This document shows, in pieces, positions 44,701 through 54,092 of a stretch of 64,000 nt of DNA. Where the stretch lies: NCBI RefSeq assembly GCF_000820105.1, contig NZ_CDDB01000080.1, positions 1-64,000 on the forward strand, written 5' to 3'. This stretch comes from Aeromonas schubertii. GTDB lineage: Bacteria > Pseudomonadota > Gammaproteobacteria > Enterobacterales > Aeromonadaceae. The stretch's first letter is position 1. Every line of letters starts with the position of its first letter. Both the position numbers and the translations under genes were made by a program. Under the pieces are notes generated by a model. That model had not been told where the DNA came from. It did not search any database and was given only the letters and a program-made list of their open reading frames with translations.

Positions 44701-45672
44701 GTGGACGAGCGCCAGCGCAAGGTGGCCGAGAGCAAGGATCTGCTCGCCCTCAAGGAGTCCCTGCGTGGCAAGGTGCAAGAGACCCTCTCCAGGGTGGCGG
44801 ATGACGACATCGAGCAGTCGGGTCTGACCCTGTGGAGTTTTGGTGAGTTGCCCAGGGAGTACAGCCAAAAACGCAGCGGCTTCGAGGTGAAAGCCTATCC
44901 GGCGCTGGTGGATGAGAAGGACTCGGTGGCCATTACCCTGGTCGAGAGCCCGGTGGTGCAGCAGCAGCTGATGTGGGCCGGCCAGCGTCGCCTCATCCTC
45001 CTGAACGTGCCGTCGCCTATCAAGTACCTGCAGGAGAAGCTCCCCAACAAGTCCAAGCTGGGGCTCTACTTCAACCCCTTTGGCAAGGTGAGCGATCTTA
45101 TCGATGACTGCATCGCCTGCGGCTGTGACAAGCTGATTGAACAGCATGGTGGCGTGGCCTGGGACGGCGAGAAGTTCGAGACGCTCAAGGAGTTTGTGCG
45201 CGCCGAGCTGAACGATGTGGTGGTGGAGGTCGCCAGCCAGGTGGAGGCGGTGCTGACCCTGGCCCACGACATCAGAAAACGGCTCAAGGGCAAGATGCAG
45301 CTCGACACCGCCTTTGCCATGTCGGATGTGCAGGCCCAGCTGGAGCGGATGATCCACAAGGGGTTCGTCAGCGAGACCGGTTGGAAGCGCCTGCCCGATT
45401 TGCTTCGTTACCTGCGCGCCATCGAGCGCCGGCTCGAGAAGTTGGCGGTCGATGCCAACCGGGATCGGGTCTACATGCTCAAGGTGCAGAGTGTCGAGCA
45501 GGCCTATCAGGCCCTGCAGGCCAAGGTGCCCAAGGGGCAGCCCATGGCCCCCGAGGTGGCCGAGATCCGCTGGATGATCGAGGAGCTGCGCGTCTCCTTC
45601 TTCGCCCAGAATCTCGGCACCCCCTATCCGGTTTCGGACAAGCGGGTATTGAACGCCATCGAGGCATGCTAA
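41788..45672 (+). CDS. hrpA: ATP-dependent RNA helicase HrpA
   Basis: DEAH-box helicase of 1294 residues, near the E. coli length of 1300. Motif I GETGSGKTT at 95-103, DEAH at 192-195, SAT (ITSATIDPERFSRHF) and QRKGRCGR are all present, followed by HA2, OB-fold and the long HrpA-specific C-terminus (ending EIRWMIEELRVSFFAQNLGTPYPVSDKR). HrpA rescues stalled ribosomes on mRNA and processes some operon mRNAs. A TTG start fits the E. coli N-terminus; the first ATG in frame is at 41833. The region around the start has only a weak ribosome site. Confidence 0.95.
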   Translation: MSLTLPALRARLAHCMNLDARQLAKRLYGVAKVPAAKQEAVLATIDADLRQAEQRYQTRLAGVPRVNYPENLPVSQKADEIATAIRDHQVVIIAGETGSGKTTQIPKICLSLGRGVKGYIGHTQPRRLAARTVAARIAEEMHSELGQYVGYKVRFTDQVSEQTHIKLMTDGILLAEIQHDRLLTQYDTIIIDEAHERSLNIDFILGYLKELLPRRPDLKVIITSATIDPERFSRHFGKAPIIEVSGRTYPVEVRYRPLTDGADDRDELQGIFDAVEELSHEGLGDILVFMNGEREIRDTADGLRKLNLRDTEVLPLYARLSNAEQNKVFQPHAGRRIVLATNVAETSLTVPGIRYVIDPGTARISRYSWRTKVQRLPIEPVSQASANQRKGRCGRVADGICIRLYSEEDFNGRPAFTDPEILRTNLASVILQMLSLGLGDMEAFPFVEPPESRHIKDGLSLLKELGAVEERRGRDGREALSLTETGRQLARIPLDPRLAKMVITGAATGCLKEMMVITSALSIQDPRERPMEKKQAADEQHRRFDDKDSDFLAFLNLWNYLQEQQEALSSNAFRRQCQKEFLSYLRVREWQDIHFQLRQTVKELGFKNNSEQGDYKSIHCAILTGLLSHIGNKDLEKSEFLGARNARFHLFPASGLFRKPPKWVMAAELVETSRLYARINARIEPEWVEPLAGHLIKLHHSEPHWSKKQGAVMASEKVTLFGLTLVAERPINYSRLDPALCRELFIRHALVEGDFETRHRFFGENRKLLAEVEALEHKSRRRDILVDDEDLFRFYEARIPEEVVSARHFDKWWKGAQQRDPELLNFEREMLMKGDAAHVSELDYPNSWHQGRLKLKLSYQFEPGEAADGVTLHIPLPLLNQVEPVGFEWQIPGLRQELLVALIKSLPKPVRKNFVPAPNYAEALMASISPEQGPLLDAMERHLKRMTGVSVDREAWDWSGVPDHLKLTFRVVDERQRKVAESKDLLALKESLRGKVQETLSRVADDDIEQSGLTLWSFGELPREYSQKRSGFEVKAYPALVDEKDSVAITLVESPVVQQQLMWAGQRRLILLNVPSPIKYLQEKLPNKSKLGLYFNPFGKVSDLIDDCIACGCDKLIEQHGGVAWDGEKFETLKEFVRAELNDVVVEVASQVEAVLTLAHDIRKRLKGKMQLDTAFAMSDVQAQLERMIHKGFVSETGWKRLPDLLRYLRAIERRLEKLAVDANRDRVYMLKVQSVEQAYQALQAKVPKGQPMAPEVAEIRWMIEELRVSFFAQNLGTPYPVSDKRVLNAIEAC

Positions 45673-45714
45673 GCTCAAGCAACTGATAACAAAGCGATAA
45701 ATGGAGGCAAGGGA

Positions 45715-46443
45715 ATGCTGCTTGGCTGGCTTGCACTGGTCTCGGTGAATGTCAGCGGCTATATGCCGCTGGCAGAGCAGACCTGGGTGTCACTCGATCC
45801 CGCCTGGTATCCCACCTCGCGTCCCTTGCCACAGATCTTCGCGGCCTGGCACGGCAATCAGTTTCCCGTGCTGGAGACAGAGCAGCGTCACGGCCGCTGG
45901 CAACTGCTCTTCCCCGCCCGCCTCAAGCCTCCCTTTACCCTGTTTGAAGGTGCCCCCCAGCTATCTCGCGTCTATCAGATGCGTCTGCGCCGCATCGACG
46001 AGATGGCCTATGGGGTCAGCGTGCGGCCTGGAGTGACTCCCGCCCCTGCCTCGCAGATCGAGATGCTACCTGCCCAGCGAGTGCCTCTGATCCGGGAGTG
46101 GGCCGGTTGGCAGGAGCCCTGGCATCCCAAAACGGCGCACACCCTCCGGGAGGTCGAGCAGGCCCCGGCGATTGACCCTTCCCCCCTGCCACAGGGGGTA
46201 TGCCACCGGGTAGGGGCGGGGGAGACCCTCTGGCGCATTGCCGATAACCTGGCCCGGGAGCGGGGCAGTGATACCTACACCCTGGTGTTGGCCCTGCACG
46301 CCGAAAACCGTGCCCGTCTGGGCCCTCGGGGTCAGGTGCGTTCGGGAAGCGAGCTGCGCTGCCCCGGGCCCGATCACCTGCAGCGCTATCAGGCGATGAC
46401 GGCGGCCCAGCGTCAGGCGGCGGTGATCGCCTTGCAGCGATGA
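45715..46443 (+). CDS. FimV/LysM-like domain protein
   Basis: A 242-residue protein with an N-terminal hydrophobic stretch (MLLGWLALVSVNVSGYMPLA) that may be a signal or anchor. Its C-terminus holds a LysM/FimV-type motif: CHRVGAGETLWRIADNLARERGSDTYTLVLALHAENRARLG. The motif suggests peptidoglycan binding. Middle sequence is unrecognised. AAGGGA precedes the ATG. It lies 42 bases after hrpA. Confidence 0.7.
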   Translation: MLLGWLALVSVNVSGYMPLAEQTWVSLDPAWYPTSRPLPQIFAAWHGNQFPVLETEQRHGRWQLLFPARLKPPFTLFEGAPQLSRVYQMRLRRIDEMAYGVSVRPGVTPAPASQIEMLPAQRVPLIREWAGWQEPWHPKTAHTLREVEQAPAIDPSPLPQGVCHRVGAGETLWRIADNLARERGSDTYTLVLALHAENRARLGPRGQVRSGSELRCPGPDHLQRYQAMTAAQRQAAVIALQR

Positions 46444-46449
46444 TGCGGC

Positions 46450-46478
46450 TTGCCTGCCAAGAGGGGCCGTGCTAGTAT
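46450..46478 (+). promoter_or_regulatory. Promoter for rplY
   Basis: TTGCCT (46450-46455), 17-base spacer and TAGTAT (46473-46478), about 70 bases ahead of rplY. Confidence 0.55.
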
Positions 46479-46550
46479 TCGCGCTCGTTTTGCGAGGTGT
46501 TGACCGGTCGCAGTCATCACCATTCATTCATCCAGATAAGAGATATTGCT

Positions 46551-46838
46551 ATGTCTTTCGTATACCAAGCTGAAGTCCGTACTGACATGGGGAAAGGTGC
46601 GAGCCGCCGCCTGCGTCATGCTGACCTGGTTCCGGCCATCGTTTACGGTGCTGCCAAAGAAGCCGTTTCCGTTACCCTGGACCACAAAAAGCTGATCATC
46701 GACCAAGAGAAGCCGGAGTTCTACAGCGAAGTGCTGACCCTGGTTATCAACGGCGAAGAAGTAAAGGTTAAGGTCAAGGACATCCAGCGTCACCCGGTTA
46801 AGCCGAAGCTGGTTCACCTGGACTTCGTTCGCGCCTAA
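46551..46838 (+). CDS. rplY: Ribosomal protein bL25
   Basis: 5S rRNA-binding protein of the large subunit, 95 residues, the short form found in enterics and vibrios without the CTC extension. The motif [20 protein letters not shown] is diagnostic. The ATG at 46551 fits the family. It is a single-gene unit with its own terminator. Confidence 0.96.
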   Translation: MSFVYQAEVRTDMGKGASRRLRHADLVPAIVYGAAKEAVSVTLDHKKLIIDQEKPEFYSEVLTLVINGEEVKVKVKDIQRHPVKPKLVHLDFVRA

Positions 46839-46855
46839 TCGCCGACGACCTTCAG

Positions 46856-46883
46856 AAAAAGGCCACCTCAGGGTGGCCTTTTT
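46856..46883 (+). terminator. Terminator after rplY
   Basis: AAAAAGGCCACC and GGTGGCCTTTTT pair around a short loop. It is usable from both sides. Confidence 0.9.
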
Positions 46884-46946
46884 GCATTTGCGCGTCAGGC
46901 AACGAGATGGCCAGACAGAGCAGAGCCGCCCTGGGGCGGCTCTCTG

Positions 46947-47591
46947 TTACCAGATGGGTTGGGTTAGGTAGGGGTTGCTGACCCGCTCGCGCCCGAAGGT
47001 GGAGCTGGGCCCGTGGCCCGGGATGAAGACAATCTCGTCGCCAAGGGGCAGCAGGGTTTCGTTGATGGAGCGGATCAGGGTGGCATGATCCCCGCGCGGG
47101 AAGTCGGTGCGCCCTATGCTGCCGGCGAAGAGGACGTCACCCACCCAGGCGACCTGCAGCTCCCGTGAGAGCAGCACCAGATGACCCGGGGTGTGGCCGG
47201 GGCAGTGAAAGACCTCGAGGCGCTGCTGCCCCAGGGTGATCACTTCCCCCGCATCGAGCCAGCGGTCGGGGACGAAGGCCGGGGTGTGGGGAAAGCCAAA
47301 CATCTGGGACTGCTTGGGCAGCATCTCGAGCCAGAAGGCGTCCTCTTTATGGGGGCCGACGATGGGGGCGCCGAGGTCGCTGCGCAGGATATCGGCGGCG
47401 CCCACATGATCGAGATGGCCGTGGGTGAGAATGATGTGGCGCAGGGTCAGACCATGACGGCTCAGGGCCTCTTTCAGCTTCTCCGGCTCGCCACCCGGAT
47501 CGATCAGGGCCGCATCATGGGTCTCGTCACACCAGACGAGGGAGCAGTTCTGGGCAAAGGGGGTGACCGGGATCACCTCGAACTTTAGCAT
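46947..47591 (-). CDS. ycbL: Metallo-beta-lactamase-fold hydrolase, YcbL-type
   Basis: A glyoxalase II-like hydrolase of 214 residues. The zinc motif THGHLDHVG is near residue 55, with further ligands in HCPGHTPGH, GDVLFAGSIGRTDFPRGD and FIPGHGP. It follows E. coli YcbL in length and motifs. The ATG at 47591 has AGGAAAT upstream; the long open frame before it lies within selU. It is 11 bases downstream of selU. Confidence 0.9.
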   Translation of the reverse strand: MLKFEVIPVTPFAQNCSLVWCDETHDAALIDPGGEPEKLKEALSRHGLTLRHIILTHGHLDHVGAADILRSDLGAPIVGPHKEDAFWLEMLPKQSQMFGFPHTPAFVPDRWLDAGEVITLGQQRLEVFHCPGHTPGHLVLLSRELQVAWVGDVLFAGSIGRTDFPRGDHATLIRSINETLLPLGDEIVFIPGHGPSSTFGRERVSNPYLTQPIW

Positions 47592-47602
47592 GGGATTTCC
47601 TG

Positions 47603-48712
47603 TCAGAGGGCCGGATCGGCCAGTTGGTTGAGGTAGTCGAGGCAGGCGGCCCGATCGCCGCGAAAGACGATGCGATCCTGCTTCTTCTCCAGCTGATAGA
47701 GGTACATGGGATCGTAATAGCGCTCCAGCAACAGGGTTATCCAGGCCAGATGCCCTTCGCTGTGACCGCTGCGCGCCTGCTCCTCGAGGGCACTGCGCAT
47801 CAGGGCGTCGAGTTCGCGCCAGCCCAGATCCCCAAGGCGCTTCTTGAGGCGCGCCAGGCTCTCCAGCAGTGCCTCGCAAAAGAGTACCCAGCCCGCTTCG
47901 GCACCGTGACGAGTCCGGTAGCGCTTTGCCAGATCGACCACATAGTCCTGGCGGATCTGCTCTGCCCGTTCATCCCGGGTGACCTCGACCACCACCACAG
48001 GGGCGCGCCCCATGCGCTCGAACAGGGGGAGGGGGATGGCGCAGCGGCCGATAAGATGGCTCTCATCTTCCACCGCAAAGTGATGCTCACCCCGGTGACG
48101 ACGCTTGAGGATCTCGATGGCCAGGGCGTTATCGAAGTTGATGGGAGTGGGTTGCCCCTCGGGCAGCCGCCCGAAGGAGGAGCCGCGGTGGTGGGCGTGT
48201 CCTTCGAGATCGATAGCGCGGGCCACCCGGTTGAGCAGGTGGGTCTTGCCCGAGCCGGTCATGCCGGTGAGCACGGTCCAGGCATCGTCACGGGCGCTCT
48301 GCTCCACCGTCTGGATCAGCAACTGGCGCAGGGCCTTGTAGCCCCCCGCAACCCGGGGGCGCTCCAGGCCCGCTTCGGCCAGCCACTGCTGTACCGTCTG
48401 GGAGCGCAGCCCCCCGCGAAAGCAGTAGAGCACGGCGTTCGGGTGGGCGGCCAGATGGGCTTGCCAGGCGGCCATCCGCTCGGCTTTTACCTCGCCACAC
48501 ACCAGGGAGTGGCCAAGCTCGATGGCGGCGGCCTGGCCATGCTGTTTGAAACAGGTGCCGACCAGGGCCCGCTCCTCGTTGCTCATCAACGGCAGGTTGA
48601 TGGCGTGGGGAAAGGCCCCCTCCTCGAACTCGATGGGGGCGCGCAGGTCGACAAGGGGCACATCCTCGAGAAACAAGGGGGCCAGATCGGTCACAAGTTG
48701 GTTATACGCCAC
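47603..48712 (-). CDS. selU: tRNA 2-selenouridine synthase
   Basis: Replaces sulfur by selenium at the wobble 2-thiouridine of certain tRNAs, using selenophosphate from SelD. The 369-residue product has an N-terminal rhodanese domain with the catalytic Cys97 (YCFRGGLRS), the same position as in E. coli YbbB, then a P-loop GMTGSGKT at 150-157. Its start overlaps the selD end by 11 bases, which ties the selenium donor to its user. Confidence 0.96.
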   Translation of the reverse strand: MAYNQLVTDLAPLFLEDVPLVDLRAPIEFEEGAFPHAINLPLMSNEERALVGTCFKQHGQAAAIELGHSLVCGEVKAERMAAWQAHLAAHPNAVLYCFRGGLRSQTVQQWLAEAGLERPRVAGGYKALRQLLIQTVEQSARDDAWTVLTGMTGSGKTHLLNRVARAIDLEGHAHHRGSSFGRLPEGQPTPINFDNALAIEILKRRHRGEHHFAVEDESHLIGRCAIPLPLFERMGRAPVVVVEVTRDERAEQIRQDYVVDLAKRYRTRHGAEAGWVLFCEALLESLARLKKRLGDLGWRELDALMRSALEEQARSGHSEGHLAWITLLLERYYDPMYLYQLEKKQDRIVFRGDRAACLDYLNQLADPAL

Positions 48713-49742
48713 GGTTGACCTCGACCCACTGTTGCTGTCGCTCCTTCAGGCGCCCGATGGGGCGAAGGTGCACGCCCGCCTCGGCGGCGATGGCAATCAC
48801 TTCGGCCTCGCTCTCGCCGCTCACGGCTACCAGCAGGCCACCACTGGTCTGGGGATCGCAGAGGATGTTGCGAGTCCGCTCATCCATGGCGGGCAGCTTG
48901 TGCCCATACGAGTCGTGATTGCGCAGGGTACCGCCCGGCACACATCCTTCGGCCAGGTAGTGGTCCACCTCGGGCAACAGGGGGAGGGCATCGAAGTCGA
49001 GCTCGGCGGTGAGCTGAGAGCCCTCGCACATCTCGAGCAGGTGGCCGGCCAGACCAAAGCCGGTGACGTCAGTCATGGCATGCACGCCGGGCAGGGCGGC
49101 GAAGCGCTCGCCCAGGGTGTTGAGGGTGCACATGGCATCGGGGGCGAGTTGCTCGTGCTCGGCCTTGAGCTTGCCCTTCTTCTGGGCGGTGGTGAGGATG
49201 CCAATACCCAGCGGTTTGGTCAGGTAGAGGCGATCGCCGCTACGGCCCGTGTCGTTCTGTTTGAGGCGCTCGAGGGGGACGATACCGGTGACCGCGAGCC
49301 CGAAGATGGGCTCGGGGGCGTCGATGCTGTGCCCCCCGGCCAGGGAGATACCGGCGTCATGGCAGGCCTGGCGGCCACCGTCGACCACCTGCTGGGCTAT
49401 CTCGGGGGCGAGCAGATTGACCGGCCAGCCCAGGATGGCGATGGCGACGATGGGCCTTCCCCCCATGGCATAGATATCGCTAATGGCGTTGGTCGCCGCG
49501 ATACGGCCGAAGGTGAAGGGGTCATCGACGATGGGCATGAAGAAGTCGGTGGTCGAGACGATGCCCTGACCGTTGCCGATATCGACGACGGCGGCGTCAT
49601 CCTTGCTGCTGTTGCCGACGATCAGGGTCGGGTCGGTGAAGCCGGGGATGTTGCTCTTGAGGATGGTGTCGAGCACCTTGGGAGAAATCTTGCAACCACA
49701 GCCGGCACCGTGGCTGTATTGGGTCAGGCGAACGGAAGACAT
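48702..49742 (-). CDS. selD: Selenide, water dikinase SelD
   Basis: Makes selenophosphate from selenide and ATP. The 346-residue product has the active-site loop GAGCGCK with Cys17 and Lys18. The catalytic residue is Cys, not Sec, so no recoding is needed. The glycine-rich ATP motif and the AIRS-type C-terminus ([28 protein letters not shown]) are clear. The ATG at 49742 starts the family sequence. No selA or selB is in this window, so here the link is with tRNA selenation. Confidence 0.96.
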   Translation of the reverse strand: MSSVRLTQYSHGAGCGCKISPKVLDTILKSNIPGFTDPTLIVGNSSKDDAAVVDIGNGQGIVSTTDFFMPIVDDPFTFGRIAATNAISDIYAMGGRPIVAIAILGWPVNLLAPEIAQQVVDGGRQACHDAGISLAGGHSIDAPEPIFGLAVTGIVPLERLKQNDTGRSGDRLYLTKPLGIGILTTAQKKGKLKAEHEQLAPDAMCTLNTLGERFAALPGVHAMTDVTGFGLAGHLLEMCEGSQLTAELDFDALPLLPEVDHYLAEGCVPGGTLRNHDSYGHKLPAMDERTRNILCDPQTSGGLLVAVSGESEAEVIAIAAEAGVHLRPIGRLKERQQQWVEVNRGV

Positions 49743-49897
49743 GTTGACCTCGCAAAAGGGCGGCCAGGGGCCGCAAATTCGGTGTGGCGCAGAGGAAGTG
49801 GCAAATGCCCTTCGGGCCACAGGACGCGACATTATGCCACATATTGGCGGCGCCTCGAATCGGTGGCTTGAAATTCCACACCCTGGCTTGGTGCAGA

Positions 49898-50272
49898 TCA
49901 AGGTTGGAACAGTTTTCGCGCCTGATGGTAGAGGCCAAGCAGCCAGTAGAGGTGCTCGGGGGGGAGGGTGTGCAGCTGGCGCAGGGCCGGATCCAGTCTG
50001 CCTCCCTCATGGGGCCAAGGCTCGGGAGGGAAGAGCTCGGCGAGGGGGAGTCGCAGCAGTCGGCTGAGCACGGCTGCGTCGGCCAGAGTCATAAATTCCT
50101 CCCGCTCGGGGGAGAGCCAGCGGCTGATGGTGGAGGCGGGAATATGGGAGAGGGCCGCGAGGTGTTTGGCATTCCAGCCCCGCTCGAGCAGTAGCTGACT
50201 CAGGTACAGCTTGGCCGCCCTCACATAGTCGAGGTCGGCCGGGCTCAGATAGGCTTTGCGGATCTTTCTCAT
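49898..50272 (-). CDS. Small HTH transcription regulator
   Basis: A 124-residue protein with an XRE-like helix-turn-helix ([49 protein letters not shown]). The C-terminal 40 residues are unrecognised ([26 protein letters not shown]). AGGGAG precedes the ATG. It lies 155 bases upstream of selD in the same direction and could regulate it, but no operator is evident. Confidence 0.8.
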   Translation of the reverse strand: MRKIRKAYLSPADLDYVRAAKLYLSQLLLERGWNAKHLAALSHIPASTISRWLSPEREEFMTLADAAVLSRLLRLPLAELFPPEPWPHEGGRLDPALRQLHTLPPEHLYWLLGLYHQARKLFQP

Positions 50273-50450
50273 GGGGCAACTCCCTTCAGCGGTTGCCCGT
50301 GCTCATGGTGATGGCCTTGTCAGATCTGACAGGTATTTCATCTTTGAAACAGCATAGGCAAAGGGCTATATCTTTGCCCGCTCCGGCCACCTACCTTGGG
50401 ACCCTCCTTTGATACATGAGTCAATAAGCTGGCAGGAGGTGTCATTATCC

Positions 50451-50684
50451 ATGCAGTGGGAACTCTATCTCTACCTTGGCAAGATCTGCTGTGGACCCTT
50501 TCCCCTTACCCTCGAGGAGGGCGAGGGGGTGGCGCCACGGGTCGCGGGTCTTATCGCCGAACTCTCCCTGCCCGAGCGCACCTGTTGGGTGCTGGTGGAG
50601 CCTGGTCAGGCTCCGCACTGGCCCGAGGGGAGTGAGCCGAGCTGTTATTTCCGTCCCGCTTTCCCCTTGCCCCCCTCGCGATGA
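50451..50684 (+). CDS. Small hypothetical protein
   Basis: A 77-residue ORF (MQWELYLYLGKICCGPFPLTLEEGEG) with CAGGAGGT upstream at rather long spacing. Alternative starts are GTG 50436 and an upstream codon at 50409. It has no domain I recognise. It lies just ahead of dinI but the LexA box falls between them. Confidence 0.5.
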   Translation: MQWELYLYLGKICCGPFPLTLEEGEGVAPRVAGLIAELSLPERTCWVLVEPGQAPHWPEGSEPSCYFRPAFPLPPSR

Positions 50685-50704
50685 TCCTTTACAAAACAAA
50701 TGCA

Positions 50705-50720
50705 CTGTATAAAAATACAG
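50705..50720 (+). promoter_or_regulatory. LexA (SOS) box of dinI
   Basis: CTGTATAAAAATACAG is a perfect match to CTGT-N8-ACAG with an AT-rich core. It is 33 bases ahead of the dinI start. Confidence 0.93.
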
Positions 50721-50752
50721 GTGTTTCGTGAGGCGTGATGAGGCGCACAAGG

Positions 50753-51001
50753 ATGAAAGTAGAGATCATTATCGACCGTAAGCATCAGATCACCCAGGTA
50801 GTGATGGATGCCCTCTATCAGGCGCTGCAAGCGCGACTGCAGGAGATCTATCCCGATATCCTGATCCGGGTGGCCCATGGCAGCGCCATGGCCATGAACA
50901 TCACCCGGGTCAGCAAGGAGGAGCGCGAGGAGCTTGAGGCGCTGGTGCAGTCGGTGTGGGAAGAGGCCGACAGCTGGATGCCGGAGGTGGCCTCCTCCTA
51001 G
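50753..51001 (+). CDS. dinI: DinI-family DNA-damage-inducible protein
   Basis: An 82-residue modulator of RecA filaments. MKVEIIIDRKHQITQVVMDALYQALQARLQEIYP and the acidic C-terminal helix (KEEREELEALVQSVWEEADSWM) match DinI in fold pattern and length (E. coli 81). The Met at 50753 fits E. coli; another ATG at 50738 is in frame. The LexA box upstream places it in the SOS regulon. Confidence 0.92.
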   Translation: MKVEIIIDRKHQITQVVMDALYQALQARLQEIYPDILIRVAHGSAMAMNITRVSKEEREELEALVQSVWEEADSWMPEVASS

Positions 51002-51020
51002 CCGTACCCGTGTCATGGAA

Positions 51021-51051
51021 GAAGCCAGCCACCGGGGCTGGCTTCTTTTTT
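51021..51051. terminator. Terminator between dinI and sdaA
   Basis: GAAGCCAGCC and GGCTGGCTTC pair around ACCGG, then TTTTTT on the plus strand. Confidence 0.9.
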
Positions 51052-51087
51052 GATGGGGACAACGATGCCCGCGCACCATGGGATAGC

Positions 51088-52470
51088 TCAACACTCGGTG
51101 ATATTGACCGCCAGCCCCCCGCGCGCCGTCTCCTTGTACTTGGTCTTCATGTCGAGCCCGGTCTCACGCATGGTCTTGATCACCTTGTCCAGCGATACCT
51201 TGTGCTCCCCGGTACCGCGCAAGGCCAACTTGGCGGCGTTGATCGCCTTGACCGCCCCCATGGCGTTACGCTCGATACAGGGCACCTGCACCTGGCCGCC
51301 CACCGGATCGCAGGTGAGCCCCAGATTGTGCTCCATGCCGATTTCGGCGGCGTTTTCCACGTTGTCCGGACTTCCCCCCAGCAGCTCGGCCAGGGCGCCG
51401 GCAGCCATGGAGCAGGCGACGCCTACCTCTCCCTGACATCCCACCTCGGCCCCCGACAGGGAGGCGTTCTTCTTGTAGAGGATGCCGATGGCGGCGGCGG
51501 TGAGGAAGAATCGCACCAGGTGATCGTCATCGACCGGGTGCACGAAGCGATCGTAGTAGTGCAGTACCGCCGGGATAATGCCGGAGGCGCCGTTGGTCGG
51601 TGCGGTCACCACTCGCCCCCCCGCGGCGTTCTCCTCGTTGACGGCCAGGGCGAAGAGATCCACCCACTCCATCACCATCAGGGGATCCTTGTTAAACCCT
51701 GCCTCGCTGGTGAGCTGACGAAACAGGGCCGGCGCCCGGCGCTTGACCTTGAGTCCACCGGGGAGGATCCCTTCACTCTTGCAGCCACGGGTGACGCAGG
51801 CACGCATGGTCTCCCAGATCCGGCGCAGCCGCGCCTTGATCTCTTCCTCGCGGCGAAACACCTTCTCGTTGGCCAGCATCACGGCGGCGATGGAGAGGCC
51901 GCTCTCCCTGCAGTGGGCGAGCAGCTCTGCACCGCTGTCGAAGGGGTAGGGGATGGGGTGCTGGCGTGCCTCTTCATTGGCCTCTTCCCGTGCCGAGGCA
52001 AACTGGCTCTCTTCGATGATAAAACCGCCCCCGATGGAGTAGTAGGTCTGTTCGCACAGCAGCGTATCGCCGTCAAAGGCTCTGAACGTCATGCCGTTGG
52101 CATGCAGGGGTAGACTCTTGCGGCGATTAAAGATAATGGCCCCGAGGCGCGGGAAGTGGCTGGGCTGTTGCCCGCCCAGCGCCAGGGTTTCGCTCTGCTC
52201 GACGGCGCCGAGAAAGGACGGGATGAGATCGATATCGACTGTGTCGGGTTCAAAACCCGCCAGTCCCAGGATGATCGCCTTACCGGTGCCGTGCCCCTTG
52301 CCAGTCTGGCCGAGGGAGCCATAACACTCGGTCTCGACCCGTGTGGTGCGTGACAGGCTCTGTTGTTGCGCCAGGAATTGGATGAAGGCATGGGCGGCAC
52401 GCATGGGGCCGACGGTGTGGGAAGAGGAGGGGCCGATCCCGATAGAGAAGAGGTCAAACACGCTGATCAT
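51088..52470 (-). CDS. sdaA: L-serine dehydratase (4Fe-4S), SdaA type
   Basis: Converts L-serine to pyruvate and ammonia. The 460-residue single-chain enzyme starts [23 protein letters not shown], the family hallmark; cluster cysteines lie in [20 protein letters not shown] and [10 protein letters not shown]. The ATG at 52470 is chosen because GGAG lies nine bases ahead and it fits the family start. It is next to the serine transporter sdaC, giving uptake and breakdown in one locus. Confidence 0.96.
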   Translation of the reverse strand: MISVFDLFSIGIGPSSSHTVGPMRAAHAFIQFLAQQQSLSRTTRVETECYGSLGQTGKGHGTGKAIILGLAGFEPDTVDIDLIPSFLGAVEQSETLALGGQQPSHFPRLGAIIFNRRKSLPLHANGMTFRAFDGDTLLCEQTYYSIGGGFIIEESQFASAREEANEEARQHPIPYPFDSGAELLAHCRESGLSIAAVMLANEKVFRREEEIKARLRRIWETMRACVTRGCKSEGILPGGLKVKRRAPALFRQLTSEAGFNKDPLMVMEWVDLFALAVNEENAAGGRVVTAPTNGASGIIPAVLHYYDRFVHPVDDDHLVRFFLTAAAIGILYKKNASLSGAEVGCQGEVGVACSMAAGALAELLGGSPDNVENAAEIGMEHNLGLTCDPVGGQVQVPCIERNAMGAVKAINAAKLALRGTGEHKVSLDKVIKTMRETGLDMKTKYKETARGGLAVNITEC

Positions 52471-52559
52471 GGGCCGAGGCTCCATTATGAATTTTGTCTA
52501 AATATTGTCACTTTTTTGAGCCTCATGGAAAGGTGGTGGCGTGAGCCAGGGCCCAGAAA

Positions 52560-52589
52560 TGAAAAGGGGCTGCAAAAGCAGCCCCTTGG
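52560..52589 (-). terminator. Terminator after sdaC
   Basis: GGGGCTGC and GCAGCCCC pair around AAAA. On the minus strand the stem continues AAGGGG/CCCCTTTT with a short T-run. Confidence 0.75.
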
Positions 52590-52606
52590 ATCGGCGATCT
52601 TGGCTC

Positions 52607-53905
52607 TTAGCCAACCAGTTGGAACAGGATGGCGGAGATGGCAGTCAGACCCATCACGGTCACGAAGACGTTGCTGATGGCGCCCTGATACTTGGCCATG
52701 GCCGGTACCTTCTTGATGGCGTACATGGGCATGATGAACAGGATGGTCGCGATGATGGGGCCGCCCAGGGACTCGATCATGCCGAGGATGGAGGGGTTGG
52801 CCACCGCAGTCCCCCACAGGGTCAGGATGAAGAAGGCGATGATGAACACCTCGATCTTCTTCATGTTCGGCTGTTTGCCACTGCTGCGCATCTGCTGAAC
52901 GATGATCCCCTTGAGGCCTTCACGGGCACCCAGATAGTGGCCGAAGAAGGAGGAGACGATGGCCACAAAGGCGACCAGCGGACCAAAGTAGGAGATGATC
53001 GGGCTGGCGTGCTGGTTGGCCAGGTAGGAGAGCACGGCGATGTTCTGGGCCTTGGCTTCGGCCAGCTGGGCAGGGGTCAGGCTCATCACGCAGGAGAAGA
53101 CGAAGAACATGACGAAGCCGAGCAGGACCATGCTGGTGCGCTTGAGGATCGCATCGGACTTGGCCACGGCGTTGTCGCCGTTGTCGCGGCGCTGGGCCAG
53201 GGCAAAGCTGGAGATGGCCGGGCTGTGGTTAAAGGCAAACACCAGCACCGGAATGGTCAGCCACAGGGTGGTGGCGAAATCCTTGGCACTCGGTACCTGG
53301 GACAGGGCAGCGCCGCTCCAGTCCGGAATGAGGTAGAGGGAGAGGCCGGCCAGGATGGCGATGAGCGGGTAGACCAACAGCTCGGTGACCTTCAGCATCA
53401 GCTTCTCACCGGCCAGCATCACCGACATCATGCCCATGATCAGCACGATGGAGAGGATCCAGCGCGGTGGCGCCGTCATCTGCAGCTGGTTGACCATGAA
53501 GCTCTCGACCGTGTTGGTGATACCGACACCGTAGATGAGCACGATCGGATAGATGGCGAAGAAGTAGAGGAGGGTAATGAGCTTGCCGGCGCCCATGCCG
53601 AAATGCTCTTCCACGACCTGGGTGATGTCCGCATTCTTCTGCTTGGAGGAGAGCACGAAGCGAGCCAGACCGCGGTGGGCAAAATAGGTCATGGGACCGA
53701 CCAGCAGGGCCATGACCACCAAGGGCCAAAAGCCGCCCATACCGGCATTGATGGGCAGGAACAGAATACCGGCGCCGACGGCGGTACCGAACAGGCTGAT
53801 CACCCAGGTTGTGTCTTGTTTCGTCCAACCGCAGGACGTGGCGGAGCTGATTCCTTGCTCCTGACGGCTAGCAATTCCTTGCGCGCTTGTGACGTTGTCA
53901 GACAT
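52607..53905 (-). CDS. sdaC: Serine/proton symporter SdaC
   Basis: Hydroxy/aromatic amino acid permease family transporter of 432 residues with about eleven helices. [36 protein letters not shown] is the characteristic first-helix region. The ATG at 53905 has GGGGTG upstream. It precedes sdaA on the same strand but is separated by a terminator, so the two may be expressed at different levels. The 187-base region upstream is AT-rich and probably holds its regulatory sites. Confidence 0.95.
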   Translation of the reverse strand: MSDNVTSAQGIASRQEQGISSATSCGWTKQDTTWVISLFGTAVGAGILFLPINAGMGGFWPLVVMALLVGPMTYFAHRGLARFVLSSKQKNADITQVVEEHFGMGAGKLITLLYFFAIYPIVLIYGVGITNTVESFMVNQLQMTAPPRWILSIVLIMGMMSVMLAGEKLMLKVTELLVYPLIAILAGLSLYLIPDWSGAALSQVPSAKDFATTLWLTIPVLVFAFNHSPAISSFALAQRRDNGDNAVAKSDAILKRTSMVLLGFVMFFVFSCVMSLTPAQLAEAKAQNIAVLSYLANQHASPIISYFGPLVAFVAIVSSFFGHYLGAREGLKGIIVQQMRSSGKQPNMKKIEVFIIAFFILTLWGTAVANPSILGMIESLGGPIIATILFIMPMYAIKKVPAMAKYQGAISNVFVTVMGLTAISAILFQLVG

Positions 53906-54092
53906 GTAAACACCCCATATGTGTGTGGTTCTTATGATGCGGCGCAAGAATACAGGGTTTGTAGTGAAAAATGTTGATCAAATTCCACTTTTCACGGGGT
54001 TCATATCAACAAATGTATAGAATCGTGATCTTATCGATAATTTTTAAACTTTTTTGAAAAGGTTTAAACGTAAATTGAATGTTAATGGGTCC

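Noticed and set aside
42727-45678. Antisense ORF of 983 codons opposite hrpA
   Set aside because: It is a shadow of a high-GC gene. The opposite strand has all HrpA motifs, and the antisense product is compositionally odd with no domain.
53906-54092. CRP or Lrp sites ahead of sdaC
   Set aside because: The region is AT-rich with TTGAT-like and TGATC fragments, but no site fits a consensus well enough by eye.
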